This document shows positions 20,236 to 31,363 of a stretch of 64,000 nt of DNA, one piece after another. The stretch is from positions 5,084,001 through 5,148,000 of the forward strand of contig OZ024935.1 in assembly GCA_964017235.1 (NCBI GenBank). The letters run 5' to 3'. Source of the DNA: Sabellastarte sp. h YS-2021. Its lineage: Eukaryota; Annelida; Polychaeta; Sabellida; Sabellidae. Below the pieces are notes generated by a model, which was not told the origin of the DNA, ran no database searches, and was given only the letters and a program-made list of their open reading frames with translations. Numbering within the stretch: position 1 is the stretch's first letter; every line of letters starts with the position of its first letter. A program made the translations under genes and the position numbers.

Positions 20236-21054
20236 AACATTTTGATTGAAATCCTAACTTCCTACTATTACTGTCTTTGACAAAATCTTCAAATGCTGAT
20301 CTCGGATTAGATTGGTATAATTCTTGAAAATTGATCAAAATTTTTGCAGTATGGCTCACCTGGAGGAAACCCCAAACTTCACCCCTGCACTCCATGATGG
20401 TGATCTCACTACCATTATTTTTTTCATTCCAATAACAAAATTTCTGAAGTTTTTCATCATCAGAAATGAAAACCAGAGTAGTGTTTACATCAGTACTTGA
20501 CCAGTACCTGTCCATAAATTTAACAGTACACCAACGTGTGGAACAATCATAGGGGTGCAAGGGAGATTCAATAATATTGTTTGTCACCTTGTGGATGCCT
20601 TTATGAGGCTGTCGCACTGAATGGGGTTCCATATAATCAACATTTTTGTAATGAATATCATAATCAGTAAAATAATATATTCATGGTTCTGCAAATTCAT
20701 AGCTTTTCCCCTATACTTTTGCGAACCACTTGATGTAATTTCACTGTTAAAGGGGGTTTCATAACTCGTATCATCCCCCACTATACCATCAATTGGGTTA
20801 CCCATCAAAGGGTTACACATGTTCATTGCATAAGCTACATCAAAACAATTTACATAAGAAATATTACTATAATTATTTACATAATTACTGTCTTTATGAA
20901 ATAACAACCAGAGCTGCTGCTGGTATTTGGCCCAAGGTTGTACAGATTTACAGTCACTATCAATTGTCCCATTACAGCTCTTCAATTCAAATATGTCATT
21001 ATCACCCACACACCCCCTTTTAATGTCATTGGGTTCTTTACTATAGCTAACCAC
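20222..21054 (-). pseudogene. Unrecognised protein region between gag and RT
   Basis: Two overlapping frames, 21054-20584 (156 aa) and 20632-20222 (136 aa), probably one ~280 aa protein with a frameshift at about 20600. The first frame is in phase with gag across the gag TAG stop. It is rich in Asn, Tyr, Ser and Cys and more AT-biased than gag or the recombinase. The second has hydrophobic patches and VWGFLQVSHTAKIL. I do not recognise a domain. It does not show the SGNH hydrolase motif of Ngaro elements or a DIRS methyltransferase motif. Confidence 0.4.
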
Positions 21055-21087
21055 AGGGGGCAGTTGAGCAAGTGGCCCAACACAGCC

Positions 21088-22302
21088 CTAGCTAGTAGAC
21101 GCCTGCTTGTCTTTGGATTTAAGTTTCTGAAAACATTTTAACTCTGGATGGGCTGCTGTTTTGCCTTGTTTGTCACAGTAACTGCAGACATGTTTATAGT
21201 GTCCGTGACTGGAATCATGGGAGCAAACCCCTTCATTGTAAAACCTGCAAATCTTCTTTGCCTGACTTGGGTGGTTTGCCTGAGTGCCTGACATGGATAT
21301 CTGAGAAGCACTCAGACGGTTGATAGACCATTGAGTAGTGTCTTTCCAAGTTAAGTTGCCCTCCTCCAGGTCATACATTGACGTGGCCCATGCACTTCTC
21401 ACTGCTGCCCAGGGTAATGATGTGGCATCCTTCATAGATAGGATGACCTGAAGGAGGGCACTCCTGGCCATAGTTTGGTCTCTCATGTGATAGATATTTG
21501 TCAATTGTCCCACCACCCACTGAGGTAACGTAAGATCATCATAGATCACCCTTTTCTTTCCTCCTGGGGCGTGGTAGCCCTTAATGGGCCAGCGGAACTC
21601 AGGGGCTGTCTGAACAACATCCACAGAATTATACCTCCCCGACTTCCTGGACTGCCTACCTTGTAAACTTGTCCTGGCTTGCTCTTCGTAGGCCCTGAGA
21701 AGCGTTGAGACTGTGTTGGATACAGAGGGAAGTTGCCTCAGCGTCTCTAGTCATGGCAGTACCCCGTCGTTCTGTACATCCAGTTGTGTGGTGGCTGCAG
21801 CCGATGCCTGTGTCAAACCCATCGCTTGCGAAGCAATGTGTCGCCTCCCATTCTGGTATTCCTCACCACTGGTTTGCTGTGATGTAGCATTGAATGGGGG
21901 CAGTTGGACATGGCGGTGCCCCTCTTCCCGACCCACTGTATGTGACAGAACGTGAGAGAATCTGTCGCTGCCATAGGACCGTGGTGGTGTTTGACCGGCA
22001 TAAACCGTCGTTGATTGCCTTCGCTCTACTCTCTCAATTCTGCTCAGTAGAGCACGGTTTGACTCGGAAAGTTCAGTCAACACGGATAAGATGGCATTGG
22101 AGGAGTCCATGCTTCTAGGGTCGGGATCCTGGTTGGAACTGCTGGACATAGTACTCACTTGTGGCTGCAAAGCTGCCTGTATATACGATTCGTTCAAGTC
22201 CTTGTGAGTGTCCTTTCTGATTTTCCTAGTGGAAACTCTCGCTCTGGCCGAAGCAGTAACTTTCTTCCTAGCCATGGAAGGTGCTTTCTTTGAAGAAGGC
22301 AT
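21088..22302 (-). pseudogene. Gag-like protein of the DIRS-order element, one frameshift
   Basis: Starts at ATG 22302 (MPSSKKAPSMARKKV), a basic head, then a Ser-rich region with a short coiled coil (LTELSESNRALLSRIERV) and a Gln/Ser-rich part, open to 21751. After a frame change, 21624-21088 continues with a capsid-like part and a Cys/His cluster CRFYNEGVC..H..H..CSYC..H..C, a CCCH-type zinc finger typical of DIRS gags. It ends with TAG at 21090-21088. It binds element RNA in relatives. Confidence 0.65.
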
Positions 22303-22358
22303 CACAACAAATAAATACGGTCTTATTATAAAAAACAAAACCCTAAAATCCTCTGTTA

Positions 22359-22558
22359 AAAATACTTGTATACACTTCAAAATCTGAAGTTAGAATGATG
22401 GAGGGAAACTTGGTTGTGGTTACTGAAGTGTAACCCACAAGGCGATTGGACCATAGCAGTAAACAATGGTTACCACAATAAGTGGAGGAATAAGCAGATT
22501 GTGAAATTAAGGTACCTCCTAACTGAGAAAGCAGGCCCCTACCAGTCCGTGCTGTACA
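22359..22558 (-). repeat. Split direct repeat A1
   Basis: Outer 5' end of the element on its coding strand; pairs with 18171-18370. The gag ATG lies about 55 bp inside it. Confidence 0.8.
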
Positions 22559-24420
22559 AATTAGAATAAATGAAAATGTGTTTCTATGGTGTGACACAAA
22601 TAATAGTGTCAGACAATAATAGTTACAGTGGATATCTTTGGACCATAAAAGGAAAACTTTAAGAACACTATCTCCAAGTCAATCAAATGTAGTTGTTTTT
22701 GGGGGGAACGTAATTTCACAAAATTTAGTAAATATATGTCAAAGGTTTAAGTCTGTGTCAGCAGAATAATCTAAACACTGGCATATTGGAACAAAAATGT
22801 TGCCACGGCAACAGGTTTTTGGGGATCATAGCCAAAACTATATCACATGTCAATCCCTTCATGGTGTACTTTTTATCTAAGTGATAATCTATCAAAAGAT
22901 CAAGTATGTAGCAACAAGGCTAAAAAACCTTTACACTTGGTTTGGTGACCATACAATGGTGTAGATCACTTAAGGTTTACCAAAGTTGGTAGAAGTCTTT
23001 GAATGTTTTACTCTGCAACTATAACTGGACTATAAAGACTGTAATGCTGACATGTCTCCTAATATGCAAATTGTATCATGAACATGTAATTGCATACATA
23101 ATGTATTAATGCTATAGCAATGGTATATACCCAATGTCTTTACATAACTATTGCATATCTGCTCAGCTTTGTATAATTTACATTTGATTTGTATATATTT
23201 TAGTAGTATTGTATTTACATACTAATGTTACATTTTTAAGTCTTATATTTTATACACTATTACCCAAAACCATTGTCTTTTGGGTGGGGTGTGAAATATT
23301 ATTTAATTGTGCATGTGTATTACATCAAAGATAGTCATTTTAACTTTGATTTTGTGAAAGTCATAAAAATACTGAACCACAATATATTTAAAGAGAAATA
23401 GAAAACAAATAAAATCAAAGTTAATTAGACCATATAAAAGAAACCCAGATAAAAGATTGCTGACTACATGCATTGCCTCTAAGATAATTCAACTATTGCA
23501 CCAACACCATAACATAACATACTAACATTGCATAACTGTGCACGATTCTGATTTTGTCAAGAGTTGTCGTAAAATTCATGTATAAACTATTTTGTCACAT
23601 TAGAATAAGAATAACACTCTCAATCTTTACCTTTGGGATTTATAACATCAAACCATGGTAAAATTGTGTGCATACCATGGTTAGTCAAGTATCATTCCTA
23701 TAATAAACTCCAAACTGCACTACATGGTTATGTCCTAGATGATGCTCAAATATTCCAACACATTGTCATCAGATACACAAAAAAAAACATTTGAACTCTG
23801 ATGACTGATAAGCATATTCGACTTGCTAGAAAATTGAAAAAAAAATACATGTACAAGATCTTCTTTTCTGTTTGGCTGGAACTTACAGTAGATGTTATAC
23901 ATGTATGCAATTACCACATGTCTCCTCTCTTGTAAGTTTTTTAAGCAACATAAAAAGATGCATGGACCAATGAAAATAAAGCCCCTGTTAGAAAACCAAA
24001 TGGCCACCATTTTCTTTAATAGTGTGGTATAGCTGAATAAGACTTAATTTTTTTTGTGTTTGCAAATGTAACATCTAGAGCACATACTTGAATCATACAA
24101 ATGATTGAAACTTTTGATATCCAGATTGTTGGGTTTTATCTGAAGAATTTATTAGTTATTTTATCTGTTTATTTTTTTCAGCTGTTTGTGTGTATTTATG
24201 TTGCTACTTGATGGAGTTAATTTTCTTTAAATTTTAAAAGCTATGCAATCTATGAATCTATCTGTACCATTTTTATTATTAATAAATTTCATGGAAAACC
24301 ACTGCAAATATTTAATGCATACTTCCTATGGATTATGAGTCGTTCATAACTTGAATTTCTTTAATATGAATTTTAGAATTAATAAGCACCTAAAACAGTC
24401 AATATCCATAAGGTTGCCAG
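22559..24420. other. Intergenic, nothing recognised
   Basis: AT-rich, with several A and T runs. No domain, RNA gene or shared repeat was recognised in about 1.9 kb. Confidence 0.5.
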
Positions 24421-24422
24421 CA

Positions 24423-24850
24423 TGTGCAAACTAATTCTAATTCTAATTTGACTTTTATATTGCTTAATCTCCACTGAGTAGTGGACTCTGAGGTGCAACA
24501 AGACAATAGCAATATGCAAATTCAAAGTCCAGGGACAAAAACAGGTCAGCACCACGGAGAAGCCATAAGAGAAAATGACTAAAGGAGGATATGCCTTTGC
24601 ATAGAGATTGGTTTTGAGCTTTTATCTAAAAGAGGCAATAGTGGGTGATCACAGATGTCTTCAGGAAGTGAATTCCAAACAGTGGGAGTATCATAGGCAA
24701 AACTGAAGCCAAACTACATAGTGGACTTGTGAATAGTAGGTTGAAGTTTTGGTTCATTGAGAAAATTGGCAACAATCTGACTGCGTCTAGTATTGTAAGT
24801 GAAAATTGCATTAAACTGAAGAGTTGTACACAAAAAGTCACACAATTTAC
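24423..24850 (-). mobile_element. LINE 3' fragment, same family as the array LINEs
   Basis: On the minus strand it ends in GATTAAGCAATATAAAAGTC then repeated ATTAGA, matching the 3' end of the LINE at 35617-38260. Upstream, broken frames give RRSQIVANFLNEPKLQPTIH and AYDTPTVWNSLPED, corresponding to the RRSESGGNFLVIPKFCPSVH and FDAPTVWNTLPDV part of the LINE C-terminus. Only the last ~430 bp is present; it is frameshifted and old. Confidence 0.75.
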
Positions 24851-25121
24851 CTAAAATGGGTCATTTTGAATGTTGGCCAATTAATTATGCCCTCGTGTGA
24901 TATATTCACATAAGTTTTTCTATTATTTTAAATATAACTTTGAACTAGAAACATAATCATTTATTATCCACCACACCCCATATAGAAACTATTTAGGGAA
25001 ACTATTTAGGGAAAAAAGGTATTCACTGGTGCTTCCTCACAATGGATATTATATTCACTGGCATCCCTGTAAATATAACAGCCTTTTTAACACTTCTGCA
25101 TTAAATATGAATTTATTAAAC

Positions 25122-25135
25122 TTGTAAAGCATACA
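25122..25135. repeat. SINE target site duplication, left
   Basis: TTGTAAAGCATACA, identical to 25361-25374. Confidence 0.85.
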
Positions 25136-25360
25136 GAGGCCATGGTGGCAGAGTGGTAACACTCTCCCCTCCCACCTCTGAGGCCGGGGTTCGATTCCTG
25201 GCATGGCCCCAAGTGGGAAAGCTGGTATTTGCTTGCCGTTGGTCGGCAGTTTACAGTACAGAACCCTATGTACTGATTTCTTCTGCCCTTCTTGTTTATC
25301 TGTCGTGATATGACCTGAACAGTGTTGAAAGCAACGTAAAACCCCAAATAAATAAATAAA
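25136..25360 (+). mobile_element. tRNA-derived SINE with perfect 14 bp target duplication
   Basis: Head GGCCATGGTGGCAGAGTGGT (box A) and GGTTCGATTCC (box B), tRNA-like body, conserved middle with GTCGGCAGTTTACAGTACAG, 3' region TCGTGATATGACCTGAACAG and tail AAATAAATAAATAAA. TTGTAAAGCATACA flanks both sides (25122-25135 and 25361-25374). The perfect duplication indicates a recent retroposition. It is the best copy of the family in this window. Confidence 0.88.
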
Positions 25361-25374
25361 TTGTAAAGCATACA
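25361..25374. repeat. SINE target site duplication, right
   Basis: Exact second copy of the 14 bp at 25122-25135. Confidence 0.85.
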
Positions 25375-25743
25375 AAATAGTGGATAATAAAAGTAAAACA
25401 TCTCCCATATGACATATAGAGAAAAACATGTCAATCATGAAGATTGACAATAAAATACTTGTACCATGTATAAATATTGTTACCTTCATTCGTGATATTT
25501 TTTCAGTACATGTGATTTGGGAAGTTTTCCTATTGTATATTAAATGTGACATGCATCACATTCTGAATAGGATAATATTCTGGCATTTAGGAAGACTATT
25601 AAATCATAAAAAAACAACAATAATCGTGGTGGCCAATATCTTGTAAAAAATGTTGTAAATGTTTTTAAGTGTAAATAACTTTTTATTAATTTATCCATCT
25701 GGGGAGAACAGTTTTTTTTTGTTATTTTTGGTGGGGGGATAAT

Positions 25744-25942
25744 GTTACTTTCAACACAGTACAGGTCATATCACAATGGGTAGTTTTAAGGGCAGAGGAA
25801 ACCAGTACATAAGTTAGTCAAGGTTCTGTAAACTGCCGGCCATCAGTAAGCAACTACCAACTTTCCCCAATATGGTCTGGTGCTTGAACCAAGGCCCTCG
25901 GTGTTGGGAAACGACTGTATTTTCACTGGGCAACTGTGGCTG
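25744..25942 (-). mobile_element. Diverged SINE copy, minus orientation
   Basis: Reverse complement shows the same order as 25136-25360: a head with GTTGCCCAGTGAAAATAC in place of box A, GGTTCAAGCACCAGACC in place of box B, then the shared middle and GGTCATATCACAATGG (as TGTGATATGACC). The tail is lost. It is older than its neighbour 380 bp away and in opposite orientation. Confidence 0.65.
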
Positions 25943-25949
25943 GGGAGGC

Positions 25950-26740
25950 CAGTAAGTCATTGGAAAAAAATTATTACCTAAGATGCAAACATTGTAAAAA
26001 TGGATAAATACTTTCATTATATGATAGTTTTGAAGTATGTGTTAACAATATAAATAATGAATTAAAACATTTTACTTACATCTAAGTTCTGATTTGCTTG
26101 GTATTTTCTTACTCTTTTCCATAAAACCTATGCCACACGTTAAAATCCATTCAAAGATTTAAAATCACCACTGTTTAATAAGTATTCTCAATTGGAGAGT
26201 GTTTGAAATGTAAGTTTGGAAAACAGAAAATCCAACAGACCACAATAGCACCAAATTTGGAGGTTTTATATCATCTTGCATTATCCTAGTTACACGTCCA
26301 AGAGTTGTAAGAGCTTCCCTATTTGCTTAAATCCAAAATAACCTGAATGTTTTGGCTTTGCCTGAGATTAACATGAGATAGTTATGGCTTCATCAAGTCT
26401 GTCATGAATTATTTGCTCATCCAAAAGCCATAGCCTGCTTTAATGGTAATGTTGGCTTTATGTTCAGGAGTACCTTCTTCCCCAGCATTGTTAAATAGCA
26501 GTAACTTGTCCTTTAAGTCTGGTCAGACAATCTTCCCAACTGATTGTAAATTAAATGAGACTTACCTGTAAGGTGAACTTTGATTGAGATTCTACCGATC
26601 TGTAATCTGGACTGGAGGAATTACTTGAGGTAGCATTTCCCTAATCAGGCTTCACACTTGAGAGCCCGAGATAATTCAAATTGTTAATTGGGTGGGTCCA
26701 AGTGAATGTTTTTTTCAGTCTAGGGTGGACATGTAAGTGG
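25950..26740. other. Intergenic, 3' of the second DIRS-like element
   Basis: No ORF or repeat recognised. It may include the non-coding 3' end of the DIRS-like element on the minus strand, but no split direct repeat was found. Confidence 0.4.
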
Positions 26741-27659
26741 TTAATTGTCATATGTAGCAAATGTTTTAGCATTATAATATCCCCCTGCCTCTAAAATAGT
26801 GTTAATTGATGCATGACACTGGCTAGCCTGTGGCACAGATGCAGCCCTTGTACTGTGAGACTGTAAATAGTTGTGTCCACTCCAGAAGAGGAAAAATCAG
26901 TTTCAACCAAAGGGCAATTGTGTCTGTAGTGGCACCTTTATGGGGTTTATTTACTGTGATGAACAATTGTTCCACACTTTCTCTAAGTGGTTCAGTCAAA
27001 GATAAATATGTCTTCAGGTGAGCAACAACACAGATATCCACATTACTATGAAGTGGAAGTTGCAAACTGTGAAGATGTCTTCCTGGTTTGGTGGTTTTCA
27101 GGACAGAATTCAAATATATTTCACATCCTTGGAAATCAAAGGAAACCTTCTGTACTTTAATTTTCTAAAAGGTCTGTATTCTTTGTCCTATTAATAATAA
27201 CAGTAACATTTCACACTTTTGTGATAATTGTTGCAGGTTTACACTGTCCAGTGGTATCTACTTTAAGTAATCCAGAACCAAATTAACATTCCAGGTGGTC
27301 TTATATTTTGGGAAACAAGGTCTGTTATTGAAAACTCCTTTCATAAGCCGATTCACCAGTAGATGAGAGCAAAAGGAACTTGTTGGAAAATACAAGACAC
27401 TGGATAGGGCACTTCAGGCTGCATTTAATCCTCTGCAGCTATATCTGTTGTTGTAAGACTCGCTCAAGAAGTTGATGCCATCAGTAACAGATGCAACATA
27501 AGGTGAAATGCAATGTTTCTTGCAATATTCATTCCATTTATGTAAGTGAATTTGACATTGTCTAGTGGTAGCAGGGAACCAAGAATTGACAATCAAATCC
27601 TGAGCCCTTGGAGTTAGTTCCTTGTTCGTAATGCAAATTGCTTTCCTGATACTACACAT
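26741..27659 (-). pseudogene. Tyrosine recombinase of the decayed DIRS-like element
   Basis: 27659-27414 gives the N-terminal part (ELTPRAQDLIVNSWFPATTR). 27113-26823 gives KTTKPGRHLHSLQLP and ATTDTIALWLK. A frame change at about 26870 continues SHSTRAASVPQASQ, which holds the HxxR motif, then ILEAGGYYNAKTFATYDN with a Tyr near the end, stopping at 26741. So the HxxR and Tyr catalytic positions survive although the gene is split. Confidence 0.7.
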
Positions 27660-28379
27660 GCTAAGAGATCCAATTTCTTGTGCAGTGGGTGAGCTATTTT
27701 GGGTTAGATGAATGATATTAGAAGATTATTTTCCTAGAAAGAAGAACAAGAGGTTTTATGATTAACTTAATAAGCTTTGGATATCTTGGCTGGGTTGGCC
27801 AGTTTGGTACAATAATTAAGTCATTTGCATTGTCACTAACATTTTTTTGCAGAACAATGTTTATAATGGAAAATGGGGGAAAAGCATAAAACTTCCAGAT
27901 GACCCATGTAGGTGGAGAGAATGCATCAACAGTAAAACATTGAGGATCACTCTTAAAAGAAACATAAGGCTTAAACTGGCTGTGTTTATTTTAACTAGGT
28001 AGGTTGCTGATAATAAATTACCACAAACCACAATTGATTTCACATCTGGGTTTTCTTGTCTAACTTTAATCCAGTATTTCACATAGTACACCACAGTAAA
28101 GAGACTTTTATAAAGTTGTATACAGGAGTATTTCATGTATCATTTTACTTGATCTTTCTGCAACCATGTTTATTTTGAAGCTTGATGAAACAAAGTCGTA
28201 TGAAACATTTTGGTCAATTTTTAATTTAAGGAATAGATGAATTTGTGCAGTGGTTAAAGATGTAATAATTTCTTTATTGATTTTTTTGGCCGGGGGGGGG
28301 GACGTCATCCACAGATAATAGGATGCAAATTTGAACTTAAGAAAACGTGCCTTGCAGTGGAAGAGCAGATAAGCCTTCC

Positions 28380-29000
28380 ATCAGATTTGAGGGGTTGAGA
28401 TGGGATAATTCCTAGGACGTCAGCTGTTCAGTTATGTGTTTGAAGATGTCAGGGTTTAATTTCCATTCGCTTTCATGATTTATATTCCCAGATAGGAAAT
28501 CAGCGGATGTATTATACTTCCCAGGTAAATGGGCATTAGTTGACCAGTTATTTCTTTCCAGAGCCCACATCCAGATAACTCTTCTTACTGTATTACAAGT
28601 GCGAGACCTACATCCACCAAAATTATTAATGTATCACACTGCACATGTGTTGTCAGTTAAAATACGAATGTGGGTGTTGCAATAAACATTACACAGTGAT
28701 TTAAGGCTGAAGTATATGGCCCTTAGCTCTAAATTGTTGATGTGGTTTTGACTTTCATCCTGTCACCACCAACATTAGCACTTTTATCAACAGAAGAGAT
28801 AACACCCCTTTATCTTTACTTGAAGCATCAGTTTCCAAAGTTATCAGTGGGGAGCCATGATTTATTGGGTTGTTGGAATAAACACTATAATCTGTCCACC
28901 AATGTAAATCATCCTGCGCTTCCTTTGATAATTGCATGCAGGCATTATAATCGTCTTTGTTTATTTTCAATGTCTTACTTTTTGTCAAATTGTAACTTTT
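28380..29000 (-). pseudogene. RNase H region of the decayed DIRS-like element
   Basis: Pieces read EAQDDLHWWTDY and ITLETDASSKDKGV (first Asp), HINNLELRAIYFSLKSL (Glu), IRILTDNTCAV (second Asp), YINNFGG and HLPGKYNTSADFLSG (last Asp). This is the RNase H signature of DIRS elements. It is broken by a stop after TCAV and by frame changes. Confidence 0.7.
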
Positions 29001-29640
29001 GCAGGTAGTGTTTCCCATAACATACCCCAGACAATGCATTTACCAGTAAACCAATAACTTCACACACAGTTTGTATTGTGGGGGATGAAATATCCAGCAG
29101 ATTTTGACATGCCAGTCCTACAAATCCTAGGAAACAAATCTTTTGCACTGGTCGAAAGACTGACTTTGCTGGATGTATAACAAACCTAGTCTTTCTAAGG
29201 CCGTAACAGTGGCTATGACACTTTCCTTACATTGGTCATAATTTGGTCCAAACAACAAAGTGTCATCAATAAAAACTAGAAAGTCATTTCTTACACAGTG
29301 AAGCAAACACTGGTTTCAGAAGCTTTGTAAACATTCGAGGGTAGCAAGCTAATCTATTTGGAAAAACTTTGTATTTTAGTAAATTCCATCAAATTTGAAT
29401 TTTTAAATACTTCTGAAAAGACACATGAACAAGGCATGGGTAGTAAGCGTCTGACAAGTCCACTGATAAAAATTAACAATTCTTTGACATCATTCTAACT
29501 GCACTTTGTAAGTTTTCCATTTTGAAATGATGATAATGGATGTATTTGCTTAGTTATTTTAGATTTAAAATCATATGGTAATCACCATTTCTTTTTGGTC
29601 TTAAGAATATATTGGAAAAATAGTCGCCTTTTAGCCGCTG
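28990..29640 (-). pseudogene. Reverse transcriptase of the decayed DIRS-like element
   Basis: Pieces in several frames read SNIFLRPKRNGDYHMILNLK, FLSVDLSDAYYPCLVHV (motif A), FTKLLKPVF, DFLVFIDDTLLFGPNYDQ (catalytic IDD) and RLGFVIHPAKSVFRP. The order and wording are those of DIRS RT. Stops and frameshifts occur at least four times. This is the part missing from the other DIRS-order element in the window. Confidence 0.72.
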
Positions 29641-29990
29641 ACATCATCACCATCATCATCATGCTTCCACTTATGGGCCTTTCTCATACCCTCCCCCGGA
29701 GGGCTCCCTGACCATATATTGGACATGAGGTTATGATCATCATTCATAGTGCTGGACATACTGTATCCCTTCCCCAGAGGGTCTACCAATCTTTGAGACA
29801 TTAGGATGTGCATGTTAGATTGCATTTCTTTCATACTTTGAGTCAATAATGACACCTGACATGCAAGGCGGGGTGATTGGTCTGAGGGTCCTGGTGTCGT
29901 ACTTATCATCAGGTTTGTTAGTTTCCATGATAGCTTTTGCAAATGCCAGGTTACACAATACCAAAAGAAACAGTGAAAGTTGTATCCCAC
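29631..29990 (-). pseudogene. Gag remnant of the decayed DIRS-like element
   Basis: 119 aa, with TPGPSDQSPRLACQVSLL and a helical MKEMQSNMHILMSQ, ending in Asp/His-rich sequence just before RT. The zinc-finger part is absent, so gag appears joined to RT by a deletion. Assigned by position and style only. Confidence 0.45.
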
Positions 29991-30244
29991 TTGAAGTTGG
30001 TATTTTTGGAGTGTAATGATTTTTACAAGTGATGATAATCTAAATCTTAAAGGGTTTTTAAAAATAGCTTAAACAATGTCCAAGAAATTTTATACACTGT
30101 GTTGAAAAAGGAATAAGTTTATTCCCACATAGAACAGAGAAACATATGCACTTATACTGTATATCACAACTATAACACAACACCAGGATGGCTGAAAAAT
30201 GTGTGTGTAGCCTTGAAAGTAGGATGTTCAAGTGAAGCCTGCTT

Positions 30245-30583
30245 AGTGAAATGCTATTTGAAAATATGACTTTATTGGTTTAGTACATAACATTGTTTCA
30301 AGTGATGCATCAAACGGTGACAGCTTTTTGACATCTACATTTAGGTTCTTGGTCTTGGACATGCATATCTATGGTTCTTAGGGGTTTGACATGTACTTCT
30401 AGGTTCTTAAGTTTTAAGGCATATAAATCTTGGTTCTTGCTTCAAATTGAGTTGATTGTTTGGTACATAACACTCTTTGATAGGATGACTTCACTAGTTA
30501 AAATAATGCTATTCGAAAACGTGACTTTATTGGTTTAGTACAGAACATTGTTTCACAGGACGCACCATAAAGATGACAGCTTA
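30245..30583 (+). repeat. Duplicated ~85 bp block flanking a short minisatellite
   Basis: Blocks at about 30245-30333 and 30499-30583 share ATGCTATT.GAAAA..TGACTTTATTGG and TTTAGTACA.AACATTGTTTCA, and both end near GACAGCTT. Between them, about 30329-30440, a unit of ~29 bp is repeated four times (GACAT.TAC.T.TAGGTTCTT...). Confidence 0.65.
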
Positions 30584-30631
30584 AATGATTGAATTAAACA
30601 ACTGATTGTTTTAGTATTTTGATGTCAATGC

Positions 30632-30864
30632 AGGGCCACAGTGGCACAATGGTAACACACCTGCCTCCCATCTCTGAGGATGGCGGTTCAAACCACGAAC
30701 CCTATGTGGGAAGGATGGTAGTTTCTTACCGATGGTCGGCAGTTTACAGTGAAGAACCTCGACTAACTTATGTACTAACTTCCTCTGCCCATAAAACTAC
30801 CCATCGTGATATGACCTATACAGTGTTGAAAGTGATGCTAAACTCCGAATAAATAAATAAAAAA
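30632..30864 (+). mobile_element. tRNA-derived SINE (plus orientation)
   Basis: GGGCCACAGTGGCACAATGGTAA (box A region, split by change), GGCGGTTCAAACC (box B), then GGTCGGCAGTTTACAGTGAAG, TCGTGATATGACCTATACAG and tail AATAAATAAATAAAA. It is the same family as 25136-25360, moderately diverged. No clear target duplication. Confidence 0.75.
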
Positions 30865-31363
30865 TGGTTAACATTGTGCTATACTAAAGGGTAAGACCAT
30901 TCTTTCTACATCTGTTTTCACTAGAGAGAAACCCCACTATCTTTTTTTCTGTCTGAAATTAGCTCCTTGCTTAGTTGCTTTAATGTCTGTCTGAGACTGT
31001 TGGTGTTGGTTGCACAATATGTAATTGAGGTAGCATGTAACAGAAATGGCTCTTTATCCTTTCATGGCAAGAAGGCCACAGTATGGCAGTCACAATATAT
31101 CTTTCATCAAATTCTCCAAATATATAGCTTACCTGTCAGTGTAACTCTTCTAAATCTGGCTATCATGTTTATTACTGTGAGGTGACTTTTCTGTAAATAA
31201 AGCTTGATTGATACACTGCAGGTATCTCAACAGGAGGGTTCAATGATTAGTAATGGTGTCAAGTGACTTTGGTATCATGGCCTTTCTTGAGACACAAGTT
31301 TGTTGAACTGATAGTGTTTCATTCTCACTTCACACACTCTGCAACAAGACTCCCAATTCATAA
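30865..31363. other. Intergenic, left flank of the LTR array
   Basis: Nothing recognised. The last bases before the array read ATTCATAA. Confidence 0.5.

Larger units (their letters stand above)
17354..22558 (-). mobile_element. DIRS-order (PAT/Ngaro-like) tyrosine-recombinase retrotransposon with split direct repeats, RT core deleted
   Basis: Read on the minus strand the order is A1 (22558-22359), gag, unknown ORFs, RT N-terminus, tyrosine recombinase, B1 (18535-18371), A2 (18370-18171), a 651 bp spacer, B2 (17519-17354). The A1-ORFs-B1-A2-B2 layout is the split-direct-repeat arrangement of PAT/Ngaro-type elements, which integrate as circles using a tyrosine recombinase and make no target duplication. 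The repeat pairs differ at only a few positions, so the insertion is fairly young. The RT catalytic core and RNase H are missing, so this copy is non-autonomous. Confidence 0.82.
26741..29990 (-). mobile_element. Second, decayed DIRS-like retrotransposon
   Basis: Minus-strand order: gag remnant (29990-29631), reverse transcriptase (29640-28990), RNase H (28990-28380), linker, tyrosine recombinase (27659-26741). This is the DIRS order RT-RH-YR. Motifs are clear in translated pieces, but there are many frameshifts and stops. Its sequence differs from the element at 17354-22558, so it is a separate family. No terminal repeats were identified. Confidence 0.75.

Noticed and set aside
25143-25210. 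Possible functional tRNA gene in the SINE head
   Set aside because: Box A and B are present but the fold does not close as a standard tRNA, and it is followed by SINE body, tail and target duplications.
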